A stretch of DNA of 64,000 nt from Dehalogenimonas etheniformans (lineage in GTDB: Bacteria; Chloroflexota; Dehalococcoidia; Dehalococcoidales; Dehalococcoidaceae). Under the pieces are notes generated by a model. The model was not told the origin of the DNA. It searched no databases and saw only the letters and a list, made by a program, of their open reading frames with translations. Where the stretch lies: positions 1,736,001 to 1,800,000 of the forward strand of contig NZ_CP058566.2 of NCBI RefSeq assembly GCF_014672715.2, written 5' to 3'. This document shows positions 17,546-27,033 of this stretch, piece after piece. Numbering within the stretch: the stretch's first letter is position 1; each line of letters begins with the position of its first letter. Both the position numbers and the translations under genes were made by a program.

Positions 17546-18127
17546 TTAGGCCTCCGGTAATTTATTTCTTCTAAAGCCTTCAAAGAAGGCAGAAACACTA
17601 TTTCGATTAGGCACGATCATCGGGGTAGTCTTCTGGTAAATGGCATAACCGGAAAACATGTGCGGGAAGATTTTCCGGTCCTGAACGTAAACCAGGATCA
17701 GGGACAGGATTGTCCAGGCTATACCGGCTTCAACTGCCAGTATTGAACGAGAACCCAGCGCCAAGCCGGTCATGGAAAGGGCGAAGAACAATAGCCAGGG
17801 ATGGCGGACGAGGGCATAGACCCCGCGAGTTACCAATTGGCCACTGCTCCCGGGTTTGATGTAAGTTCTGACCGCGGGCAGGGCGAAATAGAGCGAGTAA
17901 ACCGTGAGCCAAGCTGACACGCCCATGATCGCCCAACCGGCTATTGAAGCCCACTCAGGTAATCCGAATTTCCGGCAGGCGATGGCAACCATCGTGGCGG
18001 AGACAGCAATCAGCATTGTCCCAAAAAACGAAAGAGCCGGTTTGATGAAGGGCGCCTTTTTTATGGACGCAAAGTCCAGAAGGTGCATTAGCAGAAACCC
18101 GGCGGCGCCCAGCAGAATGTATGTCAT
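17546..18127 (-). CDS. Membrane protein of the isoprenylcysteine/phospholipid methyltransferase type
   Basis: A 193-residue protein with five or six hydrophobic segments. The stretch GQLVTRGVYALVRHPW at about residues 98-113 matches the conserved GxYxxxRHP core of ICMT/PEMT and NnrU-like membrane methyltransferases, which bind SAM at the membrane face. The second part of that motif is less clear, so activity is inferred. It precedes the GH3-like gene by 4 bp. A perfect palindrome at 18185-18203 lies about 58-76 bp upstream of its start. Confidence 0.7.
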   Translation of the reverse strand: MTYILLGAAGFLLMHLLDFASIKKAPFIKPALSFFGTMLIAVSATMVAIACRKFGLPEWASIAGWAIMGVSAWLTVYSLYFALPAVRTYIKPGSSGQLVTRGVYALVRHPWLLFFALSMTGLALGSRSILAVEAGIAWTILSLILVYVQDRKIFPHMFSGYAIYQKTTPMIVPNRNSVSAFFEGFRRNKLPEA

Positions 18128-18184
18128 AGTACTTTTTCGGGAGACACTATGACATTCGTAGGATACGATTGGAAGGTATAAAGT

Positions 18185-18203
18185 ACTAGAATAATGTTCT
18201 AGT
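18185..18203. promoter_or_regulatory. Perfect palindrome, candidate operator
   Basis: ACTAGAA, spacer TAATG, TTCTAGT forms a perfect inverted repeat with 7-base arms. It lies upstream of the membrane methyltransferase-like gene. A related ACTAGTACTATTATACTA sequence sits in the divergent region at about 19048-19065 in front of the winged-helix regulator gene and pilT. The local winged-helix regulator is the obvious candidate binder. Confidence 0.45.
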
Positions 18204-18221
18204 CAAAGCTGGGTCACGAAT

Positions 18222-18249
18222 AAAAAAATTCCCCCGGGATCCGGGGGAA
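18222..18249 (-). terminator. Intrinsic terminator
   Basis: On the minus strand the stem TTCCCCCGG/CCGGGGGAA is followed by seven T residues (plus A-run 18222-18228). It directly follows the 18288-18710 gene and ends the two-gene regulatory unit. Confidence 0.85.
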
Positions 18250-18287
18250 GCAGTTTGTGCGCCATTTTCCTGGGTTCTTTTGTACTG

Positions 18288-18710
18288 CTATTTCCACTTG
18301 ATCTTGACTTCCCGGCCCTCTTCCGGGACGTCTTTGTTGGCTTCCTTATCCAGGCCAGCCATCTTGCTGGTGATTTCTTTCATGTCGATAGGCCCGTCTT
18401 TGCCGAGCTCAAGACCATAACCGATGAAAAAATCGACAAAGCTCTTGAGAAGCTTCTTGGTATCTTCCTGGAAACCGGCCATCTCATCTTTGAGGGCATA
18501 TTTGTAGCTCTCTTTGTTGAGCATCTTGGCGACATCGGCCTTGACAGCTTCAAGGTCTTCGCGAGTCACGACGCTGGCGGGAGACGGCGAGCCTTTGAGA
18601 TGGCTTTCGATCAACAGATCGATGAATTCCGCCTGTGAGGTGTCGCCGCGGTTATCATCGATTTTCTTAACCAGCTCGACTGGTAAGATGAGCATGCGTT
18701 TTTCGGTCAT
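18288..18710 (-). CDS. Hypothetical protein with a short RHH-like N-terminus
   Basis: A 140-residue soluble, charged protein. The first 40 residues (MLILPVELVKKIDDN followed by SQAEFIDLLIESHLKG) look like a ribbon-helix-helix or similar small DNA-binding fold. The rest is helical, rich in Lys and Glu, and could form a coiled coil. The ATG has AGGAG seven bases upstream and begins 12 bp after the winged-helix gene, so the two form one transcript ended by a strong terminator. No known family recognised. Confidence 0.6.
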   Translation of the reverse strand: MTEKRMLILPVELVKKIDDNRGDTSQAEFIDLLIESHLKGSPSPASVVTREDLEAVKADVAKMLNKESYKYALKDEMAGFQEDTKKLLKSFVDFFIGYGLELGKDGPIDMKEITSKMAGLDKEANKDVPEEGREVKIKWK

Positions 18711-18722
18711 ACAGGCTCCTGT

Positions 18723-19004
18723 CTAGGGCGTCTCTTCGCCGTCGTCTTTGAGATTGAGGGTGTCGAGGATCTCGTCGATGTTCCGCAAAAGACTAAGCCC
18801 CTTCTTGGTTACCCGGTAGGCGACCGAAGGATTGCCCAGCTTTACTCTGTCGATCAGTTCCCGCTCGACCATAAAATTGAGGTACTTCTGCAGTTGAAAA
18901 TAACTCATATTGACGGAGTACATTATCTCCGTCTTGCCTGCTTCGCCTAAGCGTAGCATATCGGCAATTATTTCGATACTTGACCGTCGGCGGTCTAATC
19001 TCAT
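18723..19004 (-). CDS. Winged-helix transcriptional regulator
   Basis: A 93-residue single-domain winged-helix protein. Its helices read IIADMLRLGEAGKTEIMY and MSYFQLQKYLNFMVERELI, followed by a wing ending in YRVTKKGLSLL. This layout is typical of small archaeal-style and MarR/PadR-like regulators. It is divergently arranged with pilT across 80-90 bp that contains the ACTAGTACTATTATACTA element, so it may control both sides. It is the first gene of a two-gene operon. Confidence 0.8.
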   Translation of the reverse strand: MRLDRRRSSIEIIADMLRLGEAGKTEIMYSVNMSYFQLQKYLNFMVERELIDRVKLGNPSVAYRVTKKGLSLLRNIDEILDTLNLKDDGEETP

Positions 19005-19092
19005 TCCTTAATCCAGAGAACCAAAGTTCTGTTTCTATCCAGATTAACTAGTACTATTATACTACCCAAGTCAAGGGTGGAGGGTGTATGAT

Positions 19093-20226
19093 ATGCGCAA
19101 CGCTGAAAAGCCCCTTCAGGAGGCGCGAATGAAGGCTGACGAACTGTTACGGGCAATGGTCAAGGTCGGAGCTTCCGATATGCACCTGAAAGTGCCCAAT
19201 CCGCCTGTTTTCAGGATCGACGGCGTCCTGAAAAGGCAATCTCAGTATCCCTGCATCAATGCCGCCGACATGGAACGGTTGATGCGGGAGATGACAACCC
19301 CGCAGCAGCAGGAGACTTTTTACGCCACCAAGGAATTGGATTTCGCTATCTCCGTTCCCGATGTCTCAAGGTTCAGGGTAAACATTCTCTTCCAACGCGG
19401 CACAATTTCCATCGCCGTGCGCATGGTGCCTTTCCAGATTATGACCATCGATATGCTGAATCAGCCGACGATATTCAAAAGCCTGATCATGAAACCCAGG
19501 GGTTTGATCCTGGTCACCGGACCGACCGGTTCCGGCAAATCGACCACCATGGCAGCCATGTTGCAGCACCTAAACGAGAACCGCAACTCAAGCGTGATCA
19601 CGATCGAAGACCCTATCGAATACGTCTTCCAGGACAACAAGTGCATCATCGCCCAGCGGGAACTCGGCGGGGACACCAACTCCTATCCTATCGCCCTGCG
19701 TCATGCGTTGCGCCATGACCCGGACGTCATCGTCGTCGGCGAGATCCGTGATGTGGAGAGCCTGACCACCGCCATCGCCGCCGCCGAAACCGGCCACCTG
19801 GTGCTTGGAACCCTCCACACCATCAACGCCGTCCAGACGGTAGACCGGGTTATCGACATGTACCCGCCGGGACAACAGCACCAAATTCGGCTTCAACTCT
19901 CCCAAGTATTGGAAGCCATAATCTCCCAAACCCTGGTGATCCGGTCAAACGGCCGCGGCCGTGTCGGCGTTTACGAGATACTACTGGCCACTACGGCTGT
20001 CCGGAACCTGGTCCGCGAGGGCAAGACGTTCGAACTGCAGTCGATAATGCAGCTCAACCGGCAGATGGGAATGCAGACGTTAGACCAGCACCTGGCGGAA
20101 CTTGCCGCCAACGGAGTTATTGCCAAAGAAGAAGCCTTGATGAAGAGCGATAATCCCGAACGGCTCGAGCGTCTGATCGAGGAAGCCAAACGTAACGTCA
20201 AGGGGCCTGATCCCTTCAAACGCTGA
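19093..20226 (+). CDS. pilT: PilT-type pilus retraction ATPase
   Basis: Hexameric ATPase that powers retraction of type IV pili. With the ATG at 19093 (GGAGGG eight bases upstream) it has 377 residues. Walker A GPTGSGKST is at 143-151, an Asp box around TIEDPIEYVF, Walker B region GEIRD at 216-220, and the His box TGHLVLGTLHT at 233-243. These define the PilT rather than the PilB branch. No other pilus gene is nearby; the GGDEF/HD-GYP protein follows on the same strand. Confidence 0.92.
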   Translation: MRNAEKPLQEARMKADELLRAMVKVGASDMHLKVPNPPVFRIDGVLKRQSQYPCINAADMERLMREMTTPQQQETFYATKELDFAISVPDVSRFRVNILFQRGTISIAVRMVPFQIMTIDMLNQPTIFKSLIMKPRGLILVTGPTGSGKSTTMAAMLQHLNENRNSSVITIEDPIEYVFQDNKCIIAQRELGGDTNSYPIALRHALRHDPDVIVVGEIRDVESLTTAIAAAETGHLVLGTLHTINAVQTVDRVIDMYPPGQQHQIRLQLSQVLEAIISQTLVIRSNGRGRVGVYEILLATTAVRNLVREGKTFELQSIMQLNRQMGMQTLDQHLAELAANGVIAKEEALMKSDNPERLERLIEEAKRNVKGPDPFKR

Positions 20227-20396
20227 CGGCCATTCAGGTTTGAAATCCGATTTCGCCCAAAGAGGCGGCATGGGTGATGGGCGAGAACGAAGATGGTACT
20301 TTCGGACGAACGCCTTACGTTTGCCCGCCTTTGACTTCTCAACAGAGAATCGACATAATGTGCCATCGAAGTCTTATTCTCGGGGGACGTTGACCT

Positions 20397-22943
20397 TTGA
20401 ACGCCTGGGCCCTGATCCCCCTGGCCGCCAGCCTCGTTTACATTGTCCTGCTCCTGATGGTAATTCAGGACACTCAGCGTAAGGCTAACCGCTTTTTCGC
20501 TTACTTTCTTGGTGTCGCCGCATTCTGGAGTTTCAGCTCTTTCATGCTGGTGTTCAACCCGAGCGCCAGCCCTCAGCACTTACAACTCTGGAATGAGCTG
20601 GTGGTCACCGCCATCGCCTGGGTGAGTATCGCCTATTTCCATTTCGTCAGAGTCTACAACGACAAAACCGGCGGCATCTGGTCCTACCTGGGTTATGCCT
20701 TCACCTCTTTCATCCTGGTCATGGCATTATCGGGAAGAGTCGTCTCCAATGTCTCTTTGGTCAACGGATACCTGTTCCACGATATCCGGCCCTGGGACAT
20801 CGTCATCGGCGCCTTCATCGCCCCGTTCGTGGTTTCGGGACTAATAATGTTGATCAACCGGTATCGGCGGTCGACCGATCCATTCGACCGTAACCGCACG
20901 ATGTACCTGATAATCGGTTCCGGTGCCCTGATTCTTTTGAGCTATGTGACTCCGTTCACCCCGGCTCTGGCCGGACTGACCACCGATCATATCGGCAACA
21001 TCATCAACGCCGCGCTCATCGCGTACGCCATTTCCCGGTTCCAACTCTTCGACATAAAGCTGGTCGCCAGGCGCGGTCTGACTCTACTAGGCTTGATGGG
21101 TGCTATTGCAGTAACCTACGGCGGCCTAAGTTTCATTCTCATTCAACTCGGCGTCCCTAGCACGACGGTGGTCATCACCGCAGGTATTATAGTAACTATT
21201 GCGGCATTATCGGGCCGGTCGCTGGCTCATTTTATCAGTGTTTCGGTCGACCGCCTTTTCTACCAGGACACCTACCGCTACCGGCAGGATTTGGGGGATT
21301 TTTCCCGCAAGATGAGCCATATCCTCAACCTCGATGACCTATCCCAGGCTTTGCTCCCGCCCCTGACCAAGGCTCTTGGCGTGACCCATTCAGCTCTGCT
21401 TTTTCAGGACAACGCCGCCGCCGATTTCATTGTCCAATACACCTATCCGGACAACCATGAACTGAAAGGCAATCTTCGGCTCCCGGTGGACAACCCGATC
21501 ATCGAGTGGATGGACCGCAGCGGTAAACCCTTGACGCCTTCGCAGGTTGAGTCATTGCCAGAGTTTAAAGGATTGTGGCAGGCGGAAAAAGAACAACTCA
21601 CTAACGCTAACCTGGCATTGCTCCAACCGATAAAGAGCCGCGAAAAACTCATCGGATTAATCGCCATCGGACACAAGCGCCGCGGGGTAGTATACACTAC
21701 CGAAGACCTCGATCTGATAGACCGGATATCCTCACAGGCCGGGGTGATCATCGAAAACGCTCAACTCTATATCCAGGCAACGATCAGGGCCAACACCGAT
21801 GAACTGACAGGACTCTACAACCACCGCCATTTTCATGAACGCATCGAGCAGGAAATCGGCCGCGGCAGCCGCTTCGGCATCACCTTCTCATTGATCATTC
21901 TCGACCTCGATCTTTTCAAGGTCTATAACGACATCTACGGCCACCTTGCCGGCGACCAGTTGCTGCGCAAGGTTGGGAAACTCATCCAGTCCTCGGTCAG
22001 GACTATCGACCTGGCTTTCCGTTACGGTGGCGAAGAGTTTGCCGTGCTGCTACCAGAAACCCGTATGGAAGATGCCTTCCGCGTCGCCGAACGCCTGAGA
22101 AAGACCATCGAGTCGAAATCATCCTTCCGCGAGATGCCGGTGACCGCTTCGCTGGGCATCGCCAACTGGCCGACCGACGGGGTGATGAAGGAAGAGATCA
22201 TCCACCGCGCGGATACTGCGCTCTACCGGGCCAAGCAGACCGGACGCAATCGTACCTGCATCGCTTCGGACGGCCTTAAACTGGTAAACAATCCCAAGGA
22301 AGCCCCGGAAACAGAATCCCAACCCAAGCCGCTTTCCATCATTTACGCCCTGGCTGCAACGGTGGACGCCAAGGACCATTATACTTATGGCCATTCCCGC
22401 AAAGTCAGCGAGTACGCCGTATCTCTTGCCGAGGCCTTAAACCTGCCGCAAGATACGGTGCATACCATTCGCGCTGCCGGTTTGCTTCACGACATCGGCA
22501 AGATTGGTGTGCCTGACTCCATTCTAACCAAACCTGGAGCGCTTGAACAGAAAGAATGGGAGCCGATCCGGACCCATCCGGAACTTGGCGTGGAGATACT
22601 GAAGCACGTCGTCGACCTGTCCAAATGCCTGCCTGCCATCATGCACCATCATGAGAACTGGGATGGCACAGGTTACCCGCAAAGGCTAAAGGGCGAGGCG
22701 ATCCCGCTCGAAGCCCGTATCCTGTCAGTCGCCGATGCCTACGATGCCATTACTTCACCGCGGCCGTACCGCACCCAACTGGCTCTAAAGGACGCCCTCG
22801 ACGAACTCAGACGCTGCTCCGGCACCCAGTTCGATCCAGACCTGGTGCCTGTTTTCTGCAACCTGATGGAATGCGGAGCCAAGATCGGTCCGGTTTCAAT
22901 GGACAGGCGCGGCGAACCACAGTCGCCTCCGCTTGACGAGTAA
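20397..22943 (+). CDS. Membrane GGDEF / HD-GYP c-di-GMP protein with GAF domain
   Basis: An 848-residue signalling protein. Order: about seven N-terminal membrane helices of the histidine-kinase-7TM type (1-280), a GAF domain (about 300-460), a GGDEF domain with intact GGEEF at 544-548, and an HD-GYP domain with HDIGKIG from residue 698 and HHHENWDGTGYP at 750-761. It could both make and hydrolyse c-di-GMP; the GGEEF loop suggests real cyclase ability. The start is TTG with GGGGG upstream. It lies 170 bp after pilT, and a link to pilus-driven motility is plausible. Confidence 0.9.
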   Translation: MNAWALIPLAASLVYIVLLLMVIQDTQRKANRFFAYFLGVAAFWSFSSFMLVFNPSASPQHLQLWNELVVTAIAWVSIAYFHFVRVYNDKTGGIWSYLGYAFTSFILVMALSGRVVSNVSLVNGYLFHDIRPWDIVIGAFIAPFVVSGLIMLINRYRRSTDPFDRNRTMYLIIGSGALILLSYVTPFTPALAGLTTDHIGNIINAALIAYAISRFQLFDIKLVARRGLTLLGLMGAIAVTYGGLSFILIQLGVPSTTVVITAGIIVTIAALSGRSLAHFISVSVDRLFYQDTYRYRQDLGDFSRKMSHILNLDDLSQALLPPLTKALGVTHSALLFQDNAAADFIVQYTYPDNHELKGNLRLPVDNPIIEWMDRSGKPLTPSQVESLPEFKGLWQAEKEQLTNANLALLQPIKSREKLIGLIAIGHKRRGVVYTTEDLDLIDRISSQAGVIIENAQLYIQATIRANTDELTGLYNHRHFHERIEQEIGRGSRFGITFSLIILDLDLFKVYNDIYGHLAGDQLLRKVGKLIQSSVRTIDLAFRYGGEEFAVLLPETRMEDAFRVAERLRKTIESKSSFREMPVTASLGIANWPTDGVMKEEIIHRADTALYRAKQTGRNRTCIASDGLKLVNNPKEAPETESQPKPLSIIYALAATVDAKDHYTYGHSRKVSEYAVSLAEALNLPQDTVHTIRAAGLLHDIGKIGVPDSILTKPGALEQKEWEPIRTHPELGVEILKHVVDLSKCLPAIMHHHENWDGTGYPQRLKGEAIPLEARILSVADAYDAITSPRPYRTQLALKDALDELRRCSGTQFDPDLVPVFCNLMECGAKIGPVSMDRRGEPQSPPLDE

Positions 22944-23006
22944 GTCTAACACCGCTCAAAACCAACGGGGGTTAGGCATTCCTCCGATCCCGGGCAGTTT
23001 GAGCGA

Positions 23007-23870
23007 TCAGGCCTGGGGCGGCCTGCCGGTGACAAAGGACAGGCTGAAATCAATCGCCCTGGCCGAGTGAGTGATCGCGCCGATCGAAATAACATCCACT
23101 CCGGTTTCAGCCACCGCCCTGACATTTTCCAGATTAATGCCGCCCGATGCTTCCAGGCTGATTGAGGCGGGCACCATTTTGGCGCCCTTCTTCATTTCGT
23201 CTACAGGCATATTGTCCAGCATGATGATATCCGGTTTGCCCAAGATCGCCTGTTGAAGCTGTTCCAGGTTCTGAACCTCGATCTCGACCTTCATGCCCTT
23301 GGCGCCCGCTTTAGCCTTGGCGATGGCTTCGGGGATGCTCACCCCCCTGGCAGCAAGGGCTACCAGGTGGTTGTCTTTGATAATGATGCCCGAAGCCAGG
23401 TCAGGCCGATGGTTCTGACCGCCGGCGGCATACACGGCGTATTTCTCGAGGAGTCTCAGCCCAGGCAAGGTTTTGCGGGTATCGCTGATCTTGACATCAA
23501 GCCCCTTGACTTTTTCTACGAAGTGCGAGGTCGCCGTGGCGACACCCGACAAATGTGAGAGGAAATTTATTGCAACTCTCTCAGTCTTTAAGATGCTGGC
23601 GACTCGGCCGGTGATCAGGAGCACCGGATCCCCAGCTTTGGCCTTCTGGCCGTCGGGGATATTCACCTTGATCTGGAGGGTCTGGTCAACTTTCATGAAG
23701 GCGATCCTGGCAATTTCGCCGCCGCAAATCACCGCGGGTTCTTTGGCAATGATAGCGGCGGTGCCGCCCATACTCGGCGGGATGACTAGTTCGGTGGTAC
23801 GGTCACCGCGACCGAGGTCTTCGGCTAAGGCGACGTCGATGATCTGTTCTATCTGAGCCTGCGTTGCCAT
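23007..23870 (-). CDS. nadC: Nicotinate-nucleotide diphosphorylase (carboxylating)
   Basis: Converts quinolinate and PRPP to nicotinate mononucleotide in de novo NAD synthesis. The 287-residue length is normal. Family landmarks include EDLGRGDRTTE near the start, the SDTRKTLPGLRLLEKYAV catalytic stretch, GGQNHRPDL, and the C-terminal EASGGINLENVRAVAETGVD phosphate site. It starts 8 bp after nadB and is cotranscribed with it. No nadA (quinolinate synthase) is in this window. Confidence 0.95.
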   Translation of the reverse strand: MATQAQIEQIIDVALAEDLGRGDRTTELVIPPSMGGTAAIIAKEPAVICGGEIARIAFMKVDQTLQIKVNIPDGQKAKAGDPVLLITGRVASILKTERVAINFLSHLSGVATATSHFVEKVKGLDVKISDTRKTLPGLRLLEKYAVYAAGGQNHRPDLASGIIIKDNHLVALAARGVSIPEAIAKAKAGAKGMKVEIEVQNLEQLQQAILGKPDIIMLDNMPVDEMKKGAKMVPASISLEASGGINLENVRAVAETGVDVISIGAITHSARAIDFSLSFVTGRPPQA

Positions 23871-23878
23871 TTTTCCTC

Positions 23879-25414
23879 CTAGTTTCCAGTGTTAATAACT
23901 ATATGCCGCCGCCATTTCTCCGAAGTCCAGGGGAAATCGGCTCGGAAATGAGCACCGCGGCTTTCTTCTCGATACAGGGCGGCTTCGGTCATCAACCTGC
24001 CGCAGGTGATCAAGTGGCTGATCTCGTAATCTTCCCGCGACTGGAGGACTGAAGCGGCGGTTTGCCAGTTCGCGAGTTTGAGCGCGGCATCGGCCAGCCC
24101 AGCGGCATCGCGTACGATCCCGACGCTGCGCCACATGATCTCCTGGATATCTTTCTTTCCGGGTAAAGATAGTACCGCACCGGACTTGGCTTCAGCAAGC
24201 CTGCGGCGCTGAGCGGGAACCATCGCCATGGATTCACCCCGCCCAACCGAATTTTCGATGATGCGGTGAGAAAAAACTAATACTTCTAGCAGGGAATTGG
24301 AGGCCAACCGGTTGGCGCCGTGAACCCCGGTGCAGGAAACCTCTCCGGCGGCATAGAGCCCGGCCACCGAACTGGCGCCCCAGGCGTTGACCCTGACTCC
24401 GCCGATCATATAGTGAGCCGCCGGCGCAACCGGAATAAGATCTCTGGTAATATCGAGTCCCTGCTCCAGACAGTAGTGATAGATCTGCGGAAAACGCGCC
24501 AGAACCAGCGTCGATGGCAAATGCGTAACATCAAGGTAAACGTGATCAGCTCCCGTTTTATTCATCTCCGACACGATAGCCCTGCTGACCACATCCCGCG
24601 GAGCCAGCTCACCCTTGGGTGCGTAGTCGGTCATAAAACGTTTTCCATCGTTATTGCGTAAAATGCCACCCTCACCCCGAACCGATTCCGAAATAAGGAA
24701 GACGGGAACTCCCGGAAGCTTGAGCGCCGTTGGGTGGAATTGAAAGAACTCCATATCTATGATGTCCGCCCCGGCTTCATAAGCCAGAGCCACCCCGTCA
24801 CCGGTGGCAACGGAGGGATTTGTCGTAAGACTGAATAACTGGCCGGCGCCGCCGCTGGCGAGGACCAGGTGGCGACATGCGAGCACCTCGCGCTGGCCGG
24901 TGGATGCCGACAGAGTTTCGAGGCCTGCCGCTCTGCCGCCCTCGATGATGATCTTCGTCGCCAGGCAGTGCTCAAGAACCGGAATGTCAGCGGCGCGAAC
25001 ACGAGCGGACAGCGTCTCCTCGATGTAACGGCCAGTGGCGTCGCCTCCGGCATGGAGAATTCGAGGCACCGAATGCGCCGCTTCTAGGGTTAAAGCGACC
25101 TCGCCCTCGATAGTGTCAAACGGGACACCCAGTTCGATCAGATCTTTGATCCGGAGAGCGGCTTCGGTGGCAAGGATGCGCACCATCGTTTCGTCGGAAA
25201 GACCGGCGCCAGCAGCCATGGTATCCTTAAAATGGAGTTCCGGCGAATCACCGGCGCCTACCGCCGCGGCGATGCCGCCCTGCGCAAAACGGGTGTTGCA
25301 CTCCTCGATGCTGCCCTTGGTGACGATGAGAACCGAGCCGTATTTCCTAGCCAGGAGGGCGCTATACAGCCCGGCAATGCCAGAACCGACGATGATGTAA
25401 TCGTAAGACGCCAA
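23879..25414 (-). CDS. nadB: L-aspartate oxidase
   Basis: FAD-dependent oxidation of L-aspartate to iminoaspartate, first step of NAD synthesis. The N-terminal dinucleotide fold is VGSGIAGLYSALLARK, the active site includes FQFHPTALKLPG, and the RGEGGILRNNDGKRFM loop follows. The 511 residues match the full enzyme, including the C-terminal three-helix domain. The reading frame is intact. It lies 57 bp from yajC on the same strand. Confidence 0.95.
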   Translation of the reverse strand: MASYDYIIVGSGIAGLYSALLARKYGSVLIVTKGSIEECNTRFAQGGIAAAVGAGDSPELHFKDTMAAGAGLSDETMVRILATEAALRIKDLIELGVPFDTIEGEVALTLEAAHSVPRILHAGGDATGRYIEETLSARVRAADIPVLEHCLATKIIIEGGRAAGLETLSASTGQREVLACRHLVLASGGAGQLFSLTTNPSVATGDGVALAYEAGADIIDMEFFQFHPTALKLPGVPVFLISESVRGEGGILRNNDGKRFMTDYAPKGELAPRDVVSRAIVSEMNKTGADHVYLDVTHLPSTLVLARFPQIYHYCLEQGLDITRDLIPVAPAAHYMIGGVRVNAWGASSVAGLYAAGEVSCTGVHGANRLASNSLLEVLVFSHRIIENSVGRGESMAMVPAQRRRLAEAKSGAVLSLPGKKDIQEIMWRSVGIVRDAAGLADAALKLANWQTAASVLQSREDYEISHLITCGRLMTEAALYREESRGAHFRADFPWTSEKWRRHIVINTGN

Positions 25415-25471
25415 TCGGCCTCCGAAGGGTTTGCAAATAGGCAGCCCATGCCGCCCGTCATTTGTAGATCG

Positions 25472-25756
25472 CTAGGGTTGGACCGTTATTTCCTCTTCCT
25501 GCTTCATAGCCACGCCGCCGCGTACCAGGCGCAGCAGAGCGCCGGACTCGGTCTTAATGACGATGCTCTTCTCATCGAGGGCTTCGATAACGCCGAAGAT
25601 GCCGCCGATGGTAATGATCTTATCGCCTCTTTTGAGATCGGCAAGCATCGCCTGCTGCGATTTAGCCCGTTTCTGCTGAGGGCGGATGATCAAGAAATAG
25701 AACATGACGAACATGAGCACCATAAAACCGACGAGAGTTACCGTGTCGCTGGTCAT
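25472..25756 (-). CDS. yajC: Preprotein translocase accessory subunit YajC
   Basis: Single-pass membrane protein of the Sec-YajC complex, 94 residues. One N-terminal helix (about 7-27) is followed by the motif FLIIRPQQKRAKSQQ, then LKRGDKIITIGGIFGVI and the C-terminal beta segment. It overlaps the end of miaB by four bases (ATGA), so both are on one transcript. secD and secF, which often follow, are not present here. Confidence 0.92.
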   Translation of the reverse strand: MTSDTVTLVGFMVLMFVMFYFLIIRPQQKRAKSQQAMLADLKRGDKIITIGGIFGVIEALDEKSIVIKTESGALLRLVRGGVAMKQEEEITVQP

Positions 25757-27033
25757 TTATTCTCCTTTGATAATTCGATAGGGTCTCCCTGTAACGACCA
25801 GGGGCCCGCTTTTGTTATTCTTACCGGAACCAAACGCCCTTTGAGATCGATGCTAAGCGTGTGGTCACGTTTGACATTAAAGAATACAAGTTTACCACTT
25901 CGTTCCCGGCCTCGCCACTTGCCCCTATCTTCTCCTTCGACGAGGACCTCGATTATCGATCCGACCAGGCTAGAGTTGATTTCCGCCGCTATCCCGGTCT
26001 GAAGGGTCTCAAGCTCGGTCAAGCGTCTCGCCTTTTCTTCGCGGCTGATATCGTCCTCGAATTTCTCGGCGGCTTCGGTGCCCGGGCGAGGCGAATAAGC
26101 CGCCAAGTGGACAGCATCGAATCTCACAGTTTCGATAAGGCGGCGGGTGTTGGCGAATTGTTCCTCGGTCTCGCCGGGGAAACCGACGATGACGTCGGTG
26201 GTCAAACACACACCGGGTACCTTTTGCCGAATTGTCCCGACGAGCGCCCGGTAATCACCGACGGTATATCCACGCCGCATCCTTTCCAGGATATCATTGT
26301 CGCCCGCCTGGGCTGGTAGGTTGAGAGACGGACAAACTTTATCGAGCGAGGCCATCGCCTCGATGAGCCTGGGGCTCATGTCTTTGGGATGGTTGGTCAG
26401 GAAGCGGATTCGATAGAGCCCCTCGACATTGTTGATCGCTATGAGAAGGTCGGCGAGATCCACCGTTCCCGTCAGGTCGTGGCCGTAGGCGTTCACATTT
26501 TGTCCCAGGAGGGTCACTTCCCGGGCTCCCCGCTCCACCAACTCAGCTACCTCAGCGACGATGGTGTCAAGCGGCCTGGAAGTCTCCCTCCCGCGACGAT
26601 AAGGCACAATGCAGTAGGAACAGAAGTTGTCGCAACCTTGGATGATGGGGACATTGACCGATATGCCCGGTTTTTGGGGCAGGATGTCATCGGGCAGTTG
26701 ATCAAGAAAATCAGGCATCGCCCCTGCAGTAAAAAAATAGTCGACCATCGGGTATTGTTTTTTCATCAAGGCCAGGTCTTCTTCGACCATGCAGCCGGTG
26801 AGGGCGATTTTCATCGATGGTTTTTGATTTTTTAATCGTCGCAGGAGAGCCAGCCGGTTGGTGATACGATCCTCGGCGCCCTGGCGAACGGCGCAACTGA
26901 CGAGAAGGGCGAGATCGGCCTTATCAGCGGAATCGACAGGAGAATAGCCTTTTTGAAACAGCAGGCTTTCGAGGCGTTCTGCCTCCGCCTGGTTCATCTG
27001 GCAACCGATGGTAAAAATGAAATAATTCGGCAT
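25753..27033 (-). CDS. miaB: tRNA-2-methylthio-N6-dimethylallyladenosine synthase
   Basis: Radical-SAM methylthiotransferase that modifies A37 of tRNAs. At 426 residues it has the three expected parts: an N-terminal UPF0004 domain with GCQMN and further cluster cysteines (SCAVRQG, LTGCMVEE), a radical-SAM core with CDNFCSYC, and a C-terminal TRAM domain. TLLGQNVNAYG and ERMRRGYT place it with MiaB rather than MtaB or RimO. The frame is complete. It heads the minus-strand miaB-yajC-nadB-nadC group. Confidence 0.92.
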   Translation of the reverse strand: MPNYFIFTIGCQMNQAEAERLESLLFQKGYSPVDSADKADLALLVSCAVRQGAEDRITNRLALLRRLKNQKPSMKIALTGCMVEEDLALMKKQYPMVDYFFTAGAMPDFLDQLPDDILPQKPGISVNVPIIQGCDNFCSYCIVPYRRGRETSRPLDTIVAEVAELVERGAREVTLLGQNVNAYGHDLTGTVDLADLLIAINNVEGLYRIRFLTNHPKDMSPRLIEAMASLDKVCPSLNLPAQAGDNDILERMRRGYTVGDYRALVGTIRQKVPGVCLTTDVIVGFPGETEEQFANTRRLIETVRFDAVHLAAYSPRPGTEAAEKFEDDISREEKARRLTELETLQTGIAAEINSSLVGSIIEVLVEGEDRGKWRGRERSGKLVFFNVKRDHTLSIDLKGRLVPVRITKAGPWSLQGDPIELSKENK

